Numbered from the stretch's first letter, positions 47,567 through 57,927 are shown. The stretch is 64,000 nucleotides of DNA from Microvirga pudoricolor (GCF_016892705.1 NZ_JAFEMB010000003.1:351501-415500); one strand, 5' to 3'. Translations and numbers: made by a program. Notes: generated from the sequence alone by a model not told the origin.

Positions 47567-48199
47567 ATGAAGCCGCACGACACGGACACCCAGAACACGG
47601 CCCAGGAGGCCGGCCGGCCCGAAGCCGCCAACGATGCCGCCGCGCAGCCCGCCCACGACTTCGCCGCCCATGATCCGATCGCGGCCCTCGAGGCCGAGCG
47701 CACGGACATGAAGGACAAGCTCCTGCGGACCTTGGCCGACATGGAAAACCTGCGCCGCCGGACGGAGCGCGAGATTGCCGACGCCCGCACCTACGGGGTC
47801 GCCAATTTCGCCCGCGACATGCTCAACGTGGCCGACAACATCCGCCGGGCGCTGGACAGCGTGCCGGAGGAGGCCAAGGCCTCCGCCGAGGGCGCCTTCA
47901 AAGGCCTGATCGAGGGCATCGACCTCACCGAGCGGGACCTGCTCAAGGTTCTGGAGCGCCACGGCGTCAAGAGGCTCGACCCGCAGGGTCAGAAATTCGA
48001 TCCGAACCTGCATCAGGCCATGTTCGAGGTGCCCAATCCCGATGTGCCCAGCGGCACGGTCGTCCAGGTGGTCCAATCGGGCTACGTCATCGGCGAGCGC
48101 GTCCTGCGCCCCGCCATGGTGGGCGTGGCCAAGGGGGGCCCCAAGATGGCGCCTGCCAACGGCGCTCCCGGCGACGCGACCGGATCAGCGGCTTCCTAG
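47567..48199 (+). CDS. grpE: Nucleotide exchange factor GrpE
   Basis: A 210-residue co-chaperone. An acidic N-terminus and long coiled coil ([39 protein letters not shown], about 36-75) precede the beta-wing domain with [44 protein letters not shown]. GrpE releases ADP from DnaK. The gene is 3.4 kb from dnaK and is read from a separate, heat-shock-like promoter. Confidence 0.96.
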   Translation: MKPHDTDTQNTAQEAGRPEAANDAAAQPAHDFAAHDPIAALEAERTDMKDKLLRTLADMENLRRRTEREIADARTYGVANFARDMLNVADNIRRALDSVPEEAKASAEGAFKGLIEGIDLTERDLLKVLERHGVKRLDPQGQKFDPNLHQAMFEVPNPDVPSGTVVQVVQSGYVIGERVLRPAMVGVAKGGPKMAPANGAPGDATGSAAS

Positions 48200-48287
48200 C
48201 CGCTGCTTCCTCGTCCGTCGCGGATGCTCTAAAGACATCCGGCTGCCGGCCCCCGGCACGCCGGATTTCTCATGTCTGGAGCCGCCC

Positions 48288-48923
48288 GTGCCGATTGTGA
48301 GCGTCATTCCCTTCGAGGCGATCGGCGTCGCGGTCTTCGCCCTCACGGGCGCCCTCGTGGCGGCCCGCAAGGGCATGGACCCGTTCGGCTTCGCGCTGCT
48401 GGCCATCGTGACGGGGATCGGTGGGGGCACGATCCGCGACCTCCTTCTCGGCATTCGTCCGGTCTTCTGGGTGCAGGACCCGAGCGACGTGCTCGTGTGC
48501 ATCGTCGTGGCCGAGATCGTCTTCGCCCTCGGCCCCAAGCGCGTAACGGCGCTGGAGGGCGGACGCCGGGCCCGGCTCCTCCTCTGGGCCGATGCCCTCG
48601 GCCTGGCGCTCTTCGCCGTGATGGGCACCGCCAAGGCGCTCTCGGTCGGCGTGCCCTTCCTGTCGGCCATCGCCATGGGCACCATCACGGCCACGTTCGG
48701 AGGCATCATCCGCGACCTCCTGGCCGGCACGACGCCTCTCGTGCTGCGCCAGGAAATCTATGTGACCGCCGCGGCCCTCGGGGCGGGCGTGATGGTGGCC
48801 CTGCGGGGGCTGGGCCTCGACCCGACCCTTGCGGCGGTGGCCGGCTTCGCCGCCGGCCTGGGCCTGCGGGCCCTCGCCATCCTGCGCGGCTGGTCCTTGC
48901 CCACCTTCCCGCGTCGAGACTGA
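48288..48923 (+). CDS. TRIC-type (UPF0126) cation channel family protein
   Basis: A 211-residue membrane protein with two inverted repeats of three helices. Each has the glycine-rich hallmark: GIGGGTIRDLLLG in the first and ATFGGIIRDLLAG in the second. Homologues are trimeric intracellular cation channels (K+). The GTG at 48288 has GGAG 7 bases before it; the frame upstream runs inside grpE without homology. The physiological role in bacteria is unclear. Confidence 0.87.
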   Translation: MPIVSVIPFEAIGVAVFALTGALVAARKGMDPFGFALLAIVTGIGGGTIRDLLLGIRPVFWVQDPSDVLVCIVVAEIVFALGPKRVTALEGGRRARLLLWADALGLALFAVMGTAKALSVGVPFLSAIAMGTITATFGGIIRDLLAGTTPLVLRQEIYVTAAALGAGVMVALRGLGLDPTLAAVAGFAAGLGLRALAILRGWSLPTFPRRD

Positions 48924-48934
48924 CAGGTCCGAGC

Positions 48935-48963
48935 TTGACCGTGATGACGGCATAACATAAAGA
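48935..48963 (+). promoter_or_regulatory. Possible promoter of the LysE gene, overlapping the palindrome
   Basis: TTGACC (48935-48940), 17 bases, then a weak -10 TAAAGA (48958-48963) that lies inside the left arm of the 36-bp palindrome. A factor bound there would cover the -10 box. Confidence 0.45.
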
Positions 48964-48990
48964 CATAAAGAATTCTTTATGTCTTTATGT
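48955..48990. repeat. Perfect 36-bp palindrome ahead of the LysE-type gene
   Basis: Each arm is two tandem copies of ACATAAAG plus AA, and the centre is GAATTC; all 18 base pairs match. The site ends 7 bases before the ATG of the LysE gene. It is AT-rich in a GC-rich setting. The layout (two stacked dyads, four half-sites) suggests an operator for two repressor dimers; as RNA it could also form a stem close to the start codon. Confidence 0.9.
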
Positions 48991-48997
48991 GAGTGCC

Positions 48998-49606
48998 ATG
49001 CCGATCGATCCCGTCGCCACTCTGCTCTTCACCGCGGCGGCCGTCATGCTGCTGGGTTCCCCCGGCCCCGCCATCGCGGCTCTCGTGGCGGTCGGACGAC
49101 GGCAGGGACTGGTGGGCGGATTGCGGTTCTACGGGGGCCTGCAGGCGGGTCTCGCCGTGGCGGCGGGCGCGAGCGCACTGGGACTCGCTTCCGTCATCGC
49201 GGCCTTTCCAGTGGCGGTGATCGCTATGACGGCGGTGGCGGCCGCCTACCTGGTCTATCTCTCGTACAGGATCGCGACGGCCCCGGTGGGCCCTGGGGCG
49301 AGCGCGGCCGGCTCGGGATTCGCCGCGACGCCGCTGGGCGGCTTCCTCCTCGGCCTCTCGAACCCCAAATCCTACGTGGCCTTCCTGGCCCTGATGGGCT
49401 CTTCCTCGATCGTCCCGGCCAGCGCGTTCTCGGATGCCGCGCTCAAATGGACCCTGTGCGTGCTCGTCATGGTCGTGGTCGACGTTGCCTGGCTGTGGCT
49501 CGGCGTCATCGTCCAGAAAGCGAACCTGCGGCCCCGGACAGAGCGGGCTCTCAACATGGTCATGGGGGGCACGATCCTGCTGACGACGGGGCTCGCCTTC
49601 CTGTGA
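48998..49606 (+). CDS. LysE/RhtB family amino-acid exporter
   Basis: A 202-residue permease with about six membrane helices. N-terminal LLFTAAAVMLLGSPGPAIAALVAVGRRQG (near 8-36) and the central GFLLGLSNPKSYVAFLALMGSS (near 108-130) are LysE-superfamily motifs. These proteins export amino acids such as lysine, homoserine or threonine; the substrate is not readable. The ATG at 48998 is used, with a GTG at 48989 in frame that overlaps the palindrome. No clear ribosome-binding site is present. Confidence 0.85.
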   Translation: MPIDPVATLLFTAAAVMLLGSPGPAIAALVAVGRRQGLVGGLRFYGGLQAGLAVAAGASALGLASVIAAFPVAVIAMTAVAAAYLVYLSYRIATAPVGPGASAAGSGFAATPLGGFLLGLSNPKSYVAFLALMGSSSIVPASAFSDAALKWTLCVLVMVVVDVAWLWLGVIVQKANLRPRTERALNMVMGGTILLTTGLAFL

Positions 49607-49612
49607 AGCGCC

Positions 49613-50566
49613 TCAAGGATTCATGTCCACGCTGTCGATGACGGTGCGGAACCGCGGCAGGTTCGAGTCGCGCTGGTCGGGCCGGGTCATGCCCACCATG
49701 CGCACATAGCGGTCGGGCTCGAAGCGGATCGTCTGCGTGACGATCATGGGCTGGTTCGTGGCCGCATCGGTCGCCTTGGCGACGATCTCGTGCCAGTCCT
49801 GGCCCTTGAGCCGGAACGACTCGGAGCGCTCGACCGAAATGTCCTTCAGGATGCGGTTGGCATTGAGGGCGGCTTGCGCGAACTGGCGCTGGCGCTCGGG
49901 GGATTGCGGCGGAGGCTGCAGGGACGCGGCCAGGATCATGACGGGCTGCTCGACGCCCTTCACGGTGTCCTTCGGGCCTTCGGTAAACAGGATGGAGTTG
50001 CCCGCCAGGACCCGCACGGGCCGGAAACCGGCCCGGTCGTTGATCCGGAACGGCAGGGCGGAGACCTGCTCGTCCATGGAGATCGGGCCGCGCAGGGACA
50101 CGCTCTTGAGAGCGTCGCGCATCTGGGCGTCCGAATAGCCGTCGCCGCCGCCCGCCACCTGGGCGATGAGGAGGGCTGTCAGGCCCTGGTCCTTCACGGC
50201 CAGAACCCATTTGCGTCCCCCGGACGGCCCCAGGAGGCTGCCGGAGATCAGCAGGGCCTGACGCCCGTCCACCCGGATGGTCTCGCGGCTCTTCACGTCC
50301 ATGCCCTGGCCCTTCAGCGCCGTGTTGGACAGGCCCGTGACGAGTTCAGGGTAAGCGGCGGCGGGCATCTCCACGAAGCTGATCCCGGCCGCCCGCTCGG
50401 GGTTCTCGAAGCCGGAGAACCGCCGCGACGGCACCATGTCCTTCGGCGGCACGATCCCGATCCGCGAGGCCGGCGGATAGACGGGTTCGGCCGCGGCCGA
50501 CGGCTGGAGGGACGCGATCAGGCCGAGCACTCCGATCAAAAATCCTTTCAGGCCCAGGCGTTTCAT
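49613..50566 (-). CDS. Secreted protein of unknown function
   Basis: A 317-residue protein with a signal peptide (KRLGLKGFLIGVLGLIASLQPSAAAE; cleavage near residue 27). The mature part seems to hold two similar halves of mixed alpha/beta character: one with MPAAAYPELVTGLSNTAL and VDGRQALLISGSL, the other with ALPFRINDRAGFRPVRVL and GQDWHEIVAKATDAAT. I recognise no family. GGAG lies 8 bases before the ATG at 50566, which decides the start over a TTG at 50578. It is 6 bases from the convergent LysE gene and downstream of alkB on the same strand. Confidence 0.75.
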   Translation of the reverse strand: MKRLGLKGFLIGVLGLIASLQPSAAAEPVYPPASRIGIVPPKDMVPSRRFSGFENPERAAGISFVEMPAAAYPELVTGLSNTALKGQGMDVKSRETIRVDGRQALLISGSLLGPSGGRKWVLAVKDQGLTALLIAQVAGGGDGYSDAQMRDALKSVSLRGPISMDEQVSALPFRINDRAGFRPVRVLAGNSILFTEGPKDTVKGVEQPVMILAASLQPPPQSPERQRQFAQAALNANRILKDISVERSESFRLKGQDWHEIVAKATDAATNQPMIVTQTIRFEPDRYVRMVGMTRPDQRDSNLPRFRTVIDSVDMNP

Positions 50567-50601
50567 GGGAAGCTCCAAATCATCTCAATCCGTCCCAGCG
50601 A

Positions 50602-51243
50602 TCAAACCGGCTTTTTCACCTTGCGCAAGGTGAGATTGAGCCGTCCACCCTGGGGCAGAAGGTCCGAACTGCCCGCCATCAAGCGGTCGATCCCGTGATG
50701 GATGAGGCGGGCGGGCCCGCCGAACACGATCGCGTCGCCCGAGCGCAGGCGCACGGAGCGGGTCGGGTCGCGGCGGTCGAGGCCGCCATAGCGGAACAGG
50801 GCCGTGTCGCCGAGCGACAGGGACACGACGGGCGCGTCGAACTCCTCCTCGTCCTTGTCCTGGTGCAGGCCCATCCGGGCCGACGGCTCGTAGAAATTGA
50901 TCAGGCAGGCATCCGGCGGCAGCGCATAGCCGCTCAGCGCGTTCCAGGCCTCCAGGGCAACCGGTGGGATCGCGGGCCACGGTTCGGCCGTGTCCGGATG
51001 GTCTGCCTGGTAGCGGTAGCCCTGTACGTCGGAGACCCAGCCGAGAGGCCCGCCATTCGTCATGCGAACGGAAAACGGCTTGCCGGTGCGGGGCATGCGG
51101 GGCGTGAAGAGGGGCGCCTGCCGGGTGACGGCCCGGACCTCGTCCAGCAGGGCTTCCTGGGCGGTCCGGCCGAGATAGCCCGGATGATAGACGAGACCGG
51201 GCGCGAGGGTGAGGCTCGCCGGGAGGCTCGTGGGATGGCTCAT
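50602..51243 (-). CDS. alkB: DNA repair dioxygenase AlkB
   Basis: A 213-residue Fe(II)/2-oxoglutarate dioxygenase that demethylates 1-methyladenine and 3-methylcytosine. INFYEPSARMGLHQDKDE supplies His127 and Asp129; the third iron ligand is in LIHHGIDR (182-183), and the 2-oxoglutarate Arg pair is R201/R207 in GGRLNLTLRK. All catalytic residues are present. It is divergent from dnaK across 363 bases and followed by the unknown secreted protein gene. Confidence 0.94.
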   Translation of the reverse strand: MSHPTSLPASLTLAPGLVYHPGYLGRTAQEALLDEVRAVTRQAPLFTPRMPRTGKPFSVRMTNGGPLGWVSDVQGYRYQADHPDTAEPWPAIPPVALEAWNALSGYALPPDACLINFYEPSARMGLHQDKDEEEFDAPVVSLSLGDTALFRYGGLDRRDPTRSVRLRSGDAIVFGGPARLIHHGIDRLMAGSSDLLPQGGRLNLTLRKVKKPV

Positions 51244-51606
51244 GAGGTGGCTCCTGGGGCGTGCTTCGGGTGATCCGGGGGCTTGGGAGCGTCCGGGTCC
51301 GCGCCTGGATTTACTCTCCAGCAGGCCGGAATTCCAGGCCGGCCCTCAGGTGGGGCTGCCAGGGCCGGACTCAGGCCGCACGACCGCGTGGCGCCCCCGC
51401 ATGGCAGGAATGCAACACGCGATGGAGTCTCCCCAATCGGTGAAGTTCCCCGCAAACATCGTCTTGCGGCGGCTAAAACGCCTTCTTATATCAGCGCCAG
51501 ATCGGGACCGCCCCTTTTGGGCAGCCCTGTCGTTTCGTTCAACCCACAGCCATGGGCCGGGCCGCTTCGGGGCTCGGCGGTCTGCTTGAAAGTGAGGGAT
51601 CCCGCC
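51244..51606. other. Regulatory region between alkB and dnaK
   Basis: No gene is visible; an open frame on the plus strand runs into dnaK, but its first 108 codons match nothing. It includes the candidate RpoH promoter at 51463 and a 5' leader of about 108 bases. No CIRCE element is seen. Confidence 0.65.
51463..51491 (+). promoter_or_regulatory. Candidate RpoH (sigma-32) promoter of dnaK
   Basis: CTTGCG (51463-51468), 16 bases, CTTATAT (51485-51491). It matches the alphaproteobacterial RpoH pattern and has the same spacing as the candidate site before grpE. Transcription would begin near 51498, leaving a leader of about 108 bases. Confidence 0.7.
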
Positions 51607-53520
<1,914 letters not shown>

Positions 53521-53534
53521 CGCTAACGGTAACG

Positions 53535-53560
53535 TCATCCCCGGGCTTGTCCCGGGGATC
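53535..53560. repeat. REP-like hairpin between dnaK and dnaJ
   Basis: ATCCCCGGG-CTTGT-CCCGGGGAT, a perfect 9-bp stem 17 bases after the dnaK stop. No T-run follows, so it may limit rather than stop transcription and could stabilise the dnaK 3' end. The type is similar to the element after hemW. Confidence 0.75.
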
Positions 53561-53644
53561 TCATATTGAGAGGGCGCCCCTCTTCGTGTGCGATGGCCGG
53601 GCCCTCCCGGCCATTCATCTGTCAGGCGATCGGGGCGAGACAGC

Positions 53645-54784
53645 ATGTCCAAGCGCGATTATTACGAAGTTCTCGGCGTCAGCCGCACCTGCACCGAGGT
53701 CGAACTCAAGACCTCGTTTCGCAAGCTTGCGATGCAGCACCACCCGGACAAGAACCCGGGCAACGTCGAAGCCGAGATCAAGTTCAAGGAAATCAACGAG
53801 GCCTATCAGACGCTCTCGGACGGCCAGAAGCGCGCGGCCTACGACCGCTACGGGCACGCGGCCTTCGCCAATGGCGGCGCGGGCGGACCGGGCTTCGACA
53901 ACAACTTCTCCGACTTCATGTCGGACATTTTCGAGAATTTCTTCGGCGAAGGGCAGCGCCGGGGCGGCGGGCGGGCGAGTTCGGGCCGCGAGCGCGGCGC
54001 CGATATGCGCTACAACCTGGAAATCTCCCTCGACGAGGCCTTTCACGGCAAGAACGCCGAGCTCAAGATCCCGACGGCCGTGACCTGCGAGGTCTGCTCC
54101 GGCACCGGCGCCAAGGCGGGGTCCAAGCCGAAACCCTGCCCGACCTGCGGCGGCGCGGGCCGCGTGCGCGCCCAGCAGGGCTTTTTCTCCATCGAGCGCA
54201 CCTGCCCGAACTGCCATGGGCGCGGCGAGATCATCGACGATCCGTGCCAGGGCTGCGGCGGCGCGGGCCGCGTGACGCGCGAACGCACCCTCTCCGTCAA
54301 CATCCCGGCAGGCGTCGAGGACGGCACCCGCATCCGCCTCGCGGGCGAGGGCGAAGCCGGTCTCCGGGGTGGGCCGCCCGGCGATCTCTACATTTTCCTG
54401 AGCCTCAAGGCGCATCCGTTCTACCAGCGCGACGGGGCCGACCTGTTCTGCCGCGTACCGGTCTCCATGGTGACGGCGGCCATGGGCGGCGAGTTCGATG
54501 TGCCCACGATGGACGGTTCGGACGCCAAGGTGAAGGTGCCCGAGGGCACCCAGTCCGGCAAGCAGTTCCGCCTGAAGGGGAAGGGTATGCCGGTGCTGCG
54601 CTCGCGGGACGTGGGCGACCTCTACATTCAGGTTGTTGTGGAAACCCCACAAAACCTCACCAAGCGTCAGCGCGAGCTTCTAATGGAGTTCGACGGGGAG
54701 TGCTCCAAGGAAAACCACCCGGAAAGCTCGGGATTTTTTTCCCGGGTCCGCGAATTCTTCGACGGCCTGAGTGGATCCCATTAG
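53645..54784 (+). CDS. dnaJ: Chaperone DnaJ (Hsp40)
   Basis: A 379-residue type A J-protein: J domain with HPD at 33-35 (QHHPDKN), Gly/Phe-rich linker (near 75-115), four zinc-finger repeats CXXCXGXG ([32 protein letters not shown]), and the C-terminal peptide-binding domains. A T-C pair in the J domain (SRTCTEVE) differs from the more usual Ala/Asp there. Start is the ATG at 53645. It stimulates DnaK ATPase. Confidence 0.97.
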   Translation: MSKRDYYEVLGVSRTCTEVELKTSFRKLAMQHHPDKNPGNVEAEIKFKEINEAYQTLSDGQKRAAYDRYGHAAFANGGAGGPGFDNNFSDFMSDIFENFFGEGQRRGGGRASSGRERGADMRYNLEISLDEAFHGKNAELKIPTAVTCEVCSGTGAKAGSKPKPCPTCGGAGRVRAQQGFFSIERTCPNCHGRGEIIDDPCQGCGGAGRVTRERTLSVNIPAGVEDGTRIRLAGEGEAGLRGGPPGDLYIFLSLKAHPFYQRDGADLFCRVPVSMVTAAMGGEFDVPTMDGSDAKVKVPEGTQSGKQFRLKGKGMPVLRSRDVGDLYIQVVVETPQNLTKRQRELLMEFDGECSKENHPESSGFFSRVREFFDGLSGSH

Positions 54785-54847
54785 CTTGACGGTCGTTTTC
54801 CTTAAGCTCTAAAGAACCTGTGTGATCCGCTGAAGGGGTCCTTCTCA

Positions 54848-55462
54848 GTGCTGCAGTCGTTCCAACGGCCCACGGCCCGCAAATTGCCCCTCGGCAAGGA
54901 CCGGTTCCAAGACGAAGCCCGGTTTCTCCGCTCCTGGCTCGAACGCCCCCTGGTGATGGGGTCCGTCACCCCGTCCGGCAAGGCCCTGGCCCGCACTATG
55001 GCGGCCTATGTGGATCCGCGCATTCCCGGCCCGATCCTGGAGCTGGGCCCCGGCACCGGTCCGGTCACCGAAGCCCTCATCCGGCGCGGCGTGGCCCAGG
55101 ACCGTCTCGTGCTGGTGGAATTCAGCCCGGACTTCTGCCAGCTGCTCAAGCGCCGGTTCCCGAAGGCGACGATCATCCAGGGCGATGCCTACGATCTGCA
55201 CGAGACCCTCTCGGGCCTCCTCGAAGAGCCTGCGGCCGCTACCGTGTCGAGCCTGCCGCTCTTCACCAAGCCCATGGACCAGCGCCTCGACCTGCTGGAG
55301 GCCGCGCAATCCATCATGCACCCGCATGCGCCCTTCATTCAGTTCACCTACGCGGTGGTGCCGCCGATCCCGGCCCGCTCCGACGCCTACAAGACCCGCG
55401 CCTCCGGCAGGATCTGGCGCAATCTCCCCCCGGCCCGTGTCTGGGTCTACAACAGGAAGTAA
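54848..55462 (+). CDS. pmtA: Phospholipid N-methyltransferase-like SAM methyltransferase (PmtA-type)
   Basis: A 204-residue class I methyltransferase. SAM motif I ILELGPGTGPVTEAL spans 63-77. The N-terminal DEARFLRSWLERPLVMGSVTPSGKALARTMA is shared with rhizobial PmtA, which makes phosphatidylcholine from phosphatidylethanolamine; the family was once named rRNA adenine dimethylase-like. The GTG start at 54848 is the only plausible one. It lies 63 bases after dnaJ and 3 bases before pyrF. Confidence 0.8.
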   Translation: MLQSFQRPTARKLPLGKDRFQDEARFLRSWLERPLVMGSVTPSGKALARTMAAYVDPRIPGPILELGPGTGPVTEALIRRGVAQDRLVLVEFSPDFCQLLKRRFPKATIIQGDAYDLHETLSGLLEEPAAATVSSLPLFTKPMDQRLDLLEAAQSIMHPHAPFIQFTYAVVPPIPARSDAYKTRASGRIWRNLPPARVWVYNRK

Positions 55463-55465
55463 GTC

Positions 55466-56206
55466 ATGAGCGCCGCGATATCCCTTCATCCAGGCCAAGC
55501 GACCATGGGGGATATGCGTGACAGGCTCATCATCGGCCTCGACCTGCCCACCGTGGAGCAGGCGCGCGAAGCCGTCTCCCGCATCGGCGACGCCGGGACC
55601 TTCTACAAGGTCGGTTACCAACTCGGCTACGCGCCCGGCGGCTTCGACTTCGTCAAGGAACTGGTGGATGGCGGCAAGAAAGTCTTCTTCGACCTGAAGC
55701 TCCACGACATCGGCAACACGGTCGAGGCGGGTGCCCGCGCGATCTCGCGCTTGGGCGTGACCCTGCTGACCGTCCATGCCTATCCCCAGACCATGCGGGC
55801 CGCCATGGCCGGCAAGGCCGGATCGTCCCTCAAGATTCTCGCCGTGACGGTGCTGACCTCCTATGACGAGGCCGACCTTGTCGAGGCAGGCTACGCCGCC
55901 GGATCCCCCGCCGCCCTCGTGGCCCGCCGCGCGGCTCAAGGACGCGACATCGGCGTCGACGGCATCGTCTGCGCGGCCACGGAGGCCGCCGACGTGAAGG
56001 CGATCCTCGGACCCGACCGCCTCATCGTGACCCCCGGCATCCGGCCCGCAGGGGCCGAGGCAGGCGACCAGAAGCGCATCGTCACCCCCGCCGAGGCCCT
56101 GCGCCTGGGTGCGACGCACTTGGTCGTGGCCCGCCCCATCGTGGGAGCCGCCGACCCACGCCGGGCCGCCGAGGCCATCGTGGACGAGATGGCGGGCGTT
56201 TCCTGA
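55466..56206 (+). CDS. pyrF: Orotidine-5'-phosphate decarboxylase
   Basis: A 246-residue TIM barrel for the last step of UMP synthesis. Catalytic residues Asp76, Lys78 and Asp81 are in [12 protein letters not shown]; the phosphate loop is [13 protein letters not shown] lies 7 bases upstream of the ATG at 55466; ATGs at 55505 and 55514 are nearer the usual N-terminus of the family and cannot be excluded. It is followed by an accessory insert rather than directly by the DUF1330 genes. Confidence 0.94.
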   Translation: MSAAISLHPGQATMGDMRDRLIIGLDLPTVEQAREAVSRIGDAGTFYKVGYQLGYAPGGFDFVKELVDGGKKVFFDLKLHDIGNTVEAGARAISRLGVTLLTVHAYPQTMRAAMAGKAGSSLKILAVTVLTSYDEADLVEAGYAAGSPAALVARRAAQGRDIGVDGIVCAATEAADVKAILGPDRLIVTPGIRPAGAEAGDQKRIVTPAEALRLGATHLVVARPIVGAADPRRAAEAIVDEMAGVS

Positions 56207-56209
56207 TAC

Positions 56210-56482
56210 ATGCCGATCATCTCGATCTTCTATGGTATCACCATCAGTATGTATTTCGGTGATCACCCTCCGCCGCATTTGCATGCCGAATACCAAGGCT
56301 CGGAAGCCTTGATCGGAATTTCTGATGGCGAGATCCTGAGAGGCCGCCTCCCGAAAACGGCGTAACGCCTAGTTCGTGATTGGATCAGTTTGCATCGGGA
56401 GACACTGATGGCTAACTTTGATCGCGTGCAGGACTACCAACATCCGCAGCAGATTGCAGGGCTCGACGATGACGCTCATTAA
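56210..56482 (+). pseudogene. DUF4160 gene interrupted by an in-frame stop codon
   Basis: The first 51 codons give PIISIFYGITISMYFGDH followed by PPPHLHAEYQGSEALI, a clear DUF4160 start. A TAA at 56363-56365 then interrupts, but the same frame continues RLVRDWISLHRETLMANFDRVQ to a second stop at 56480, which is the family's C-terminal half (normal proteins read LPRRALRLV.EW..LHR.ELL.NW). A single base change would explain it. Its end overlaps the DUF2442 start by 14 bases. It is less GC-rich than its neighbours. It could be dead, read through, or a sequencing error. Confidence 0.85.
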
Positions 56483-56744
56483 GGTAGTTTCAGTCCAGCC
56501 GCTCGACGGATACCGGCTGGCGCTTGAGTTCTCGGATGGATCCAAGGGTGAGAAAGATCTGACATCTCTCGTCCTCTGGGACCGTGCAATCCTCGCCGAA
56601 CTGCGCGATCCCGCCGTTTTTAGCTCTGTTTTTCTTCAGCGTGGCGCGCCGACCTGGCCGAATGGCTTCGACCTGGCTCCGTGGGCGCTTCATGATGACC
56701 TCACGGGGCAAAATGCGCTGATGCGGCCCTCGCGTGTGGCATAA
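56469..56744 (+). CDS. DUF2442 family protein
   Basis: A 91-residue protein: TLIKVVSVQPLDGYRLALEFSDGSKGEKDLTSLV, then LRDPAVFSSVFLQRGAPTWPNGFDLAP. This is the DUF2442 pattern (beta-hairpins, then the W.NG.D..P turn). DUF4160 and DUF2442 form a recurrent pair suspected of being toxin-antitoxin-like; that function is not proven. The gene is intact while its partner is interrupted. Lower GC suggests transfer. Confidence 0.87.
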   Translation: MTLIKVVSVQPLDGYRLALEFSDGSKGEKDLTSLVLWDRAILAELRDPAVFSSVFLQRGAPTWPNGFDLAPWALHDDLTGQNALMRPSRVA

Positions 56745-56762
56745 GTCGATTAAAATTCCCTG

Positions 56763-57560
56763 ATGCGCTATCCCAGAACACTTTTCCTGGCCGCCTCCTT
56801 CCTTGCGGCCAGTCCCGCACTCGCCCAAACCTGCACCATTCTGTCCGATGCCGAGACGGGTCGCATTCTGGTGCAGCAGGGGCCGTGCGACACCCGCAAC
56901 AGCCCGGCTTCAACCTTCAAGGTGCCGCTCGCCGTGATGGGCTTCGATTTCGGCATCCTGCAAAACTCTCAGGTGCCCGCCTGGCCTTACCGGGCCGAGT
57001 ACAGGGCTTGGAACGACGCCTGGAAGCGGGCGATCGACCCGCAGGCGTGGCTGCGCGATTCCGTGGTGTGGTACTCGCAGGAACTGACACGCCGGCTCGG
57101 CATGGAGCGTTTCCAGCGATACGTGGACGCCTTCGGGTATGGAAACCGGGACCTGTCCGGCGATCCGGGTCGAAACAACGGCCTGACCCATGCATGGCTT
57201 GGCTCCTCCCTGACGATTTCGCCCCTCGAGGAGGTGGCTTTCATGCGCCGCCTCGTGCGGGACGAGCTTCCCGTCTCCAAGGACGCGCAGGCCAAGACCC
57301 GCGCCGCCATGCCGGAATTCTCCACCTCCGACGGCTGGAGGGTGCGCGGCAAGACCGGGAGCGGCTTCGGGCGCGGGTCCGGCGGAAAGCCCGACCGGAC
57401 CAAGCCCTTCGGCTGGTTCGTCGGCTGGGCCGAAAAGGAGGGCCGTACCGTGGTATTCGCCCGGCTCATCAAGAGCGACGTGAGGGTGAAGGACTATCTC
57501 GGGCCCCGCACCCGCGACGGCCTGCTGGAGGACTGGCCCGCTCTCGTGCCTGCCCGCTAG
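56763..57560 (+). CDS. Class D beta-lactamase (OXA-type)
   Basis: A 265-residue periplasmic serine beta-lactamase. A signal peptide ends at ALA-Q near residue 21. All class D motifs are present: Ser50-T-F-Lys53 (the acylating Ser and the Lys that is carbamylated in the family), S100-V-V, Y126-G-N, and K197-T-G, with Trp after the SVV motif. It should hydrolyse penicillins and perhaps more; the spectrum is not readable. It begins 18 bases after DUF2442 and lies in the accessory insert between pyrF and the DUF1330 genes. Confidence 0.92.
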   Translation: MRYPRTLFLAASFLAASPALAQTCTILSDAETGRILVQQGPCDTRNSPASTFKVPLAVMGFDFGILQNSQVPAWPYRAEYRAWNDAWKRAIDPQAWLRDSVVWYSQELTRRLGMERFQRYVDAFGYGNRDLSGDPGRNNGLTHAWLGSSLTISPLEEVAFMRRLVRDELPVSKDAQAKTRAAMPEFSTSDGWRVRGKTGSGFGRGSGGKPDRTKPFGWFVGWAEKEGRTVVFARLIKSDVRVKDYLGPRTRDGLLEDWPALVPAR

Positions 57561-57636
57561 GCCGGGCCGCAATCCAAGCTTGACGGATCCGCCCCGCTGG
57601 CGTTCCGTTCCGCCATCGTTTTACGGAGGAATCGCC

Positions 57637-57927
57637 ATGCCGAAGGGCTACGTCATCGCCCGCGTCACCGTCACCGATCCCGAGGCCTATGCCGAATACG
57701 CCAAGGGCGCCACGGCGGCGATCAAGCAATATGGCGGCCGTCCGCTGGTGCGCGGCGGCGCCCACGAGGCGTTGGAGGGTGAGGCGAGGCCGCGCAACGT
57801 CGTGATCGAGTTCGATACGGTCGAGCAGGCCCGGACCTATTACCATTCGCCCGAATATCAGGCCGCCAAGGCCAAGCGGGACGGCGCCTGCGTGGCGGAG
57901 TTCGTGCTGGTGGAAGGAGCCGAGTGA
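57637..57927 (+). CDS. DUF1330 family protein, copy 1
   Basis: A 96-residue ferredoxin-like-fold (dimeric alpha/beta barrel) protein: KGYVIARVTVTDPEAYAEYAKGA, YGGRPLVRGG, and NVVIEFDTVEQARTYYHSPEYQAAKAKR. CGGAGG lies 8 bases before the ATG at 57637. The function is unknown. It is translationally coupled to copy 2, whose start overlaps its stop (TGATG). Confidence 0.92.
   Translation: MPKGYVIARVTVTDPEAYAEYAKGATAAIKQYGGRPLVRGGAHEALEGEARPRNVVIEFDTVEQARTYYHSPEYQAAKAKRDGACVAEFVLVEGAE

Noticed and set aside
56763-57560. Beta-lactamase as a BlaR/MecR-type sensor domain
   Set aside because: The protein is a stand-alone 265 residues with a cleavable signal peptide and no membrane sensor segment, so it is an enzyme.
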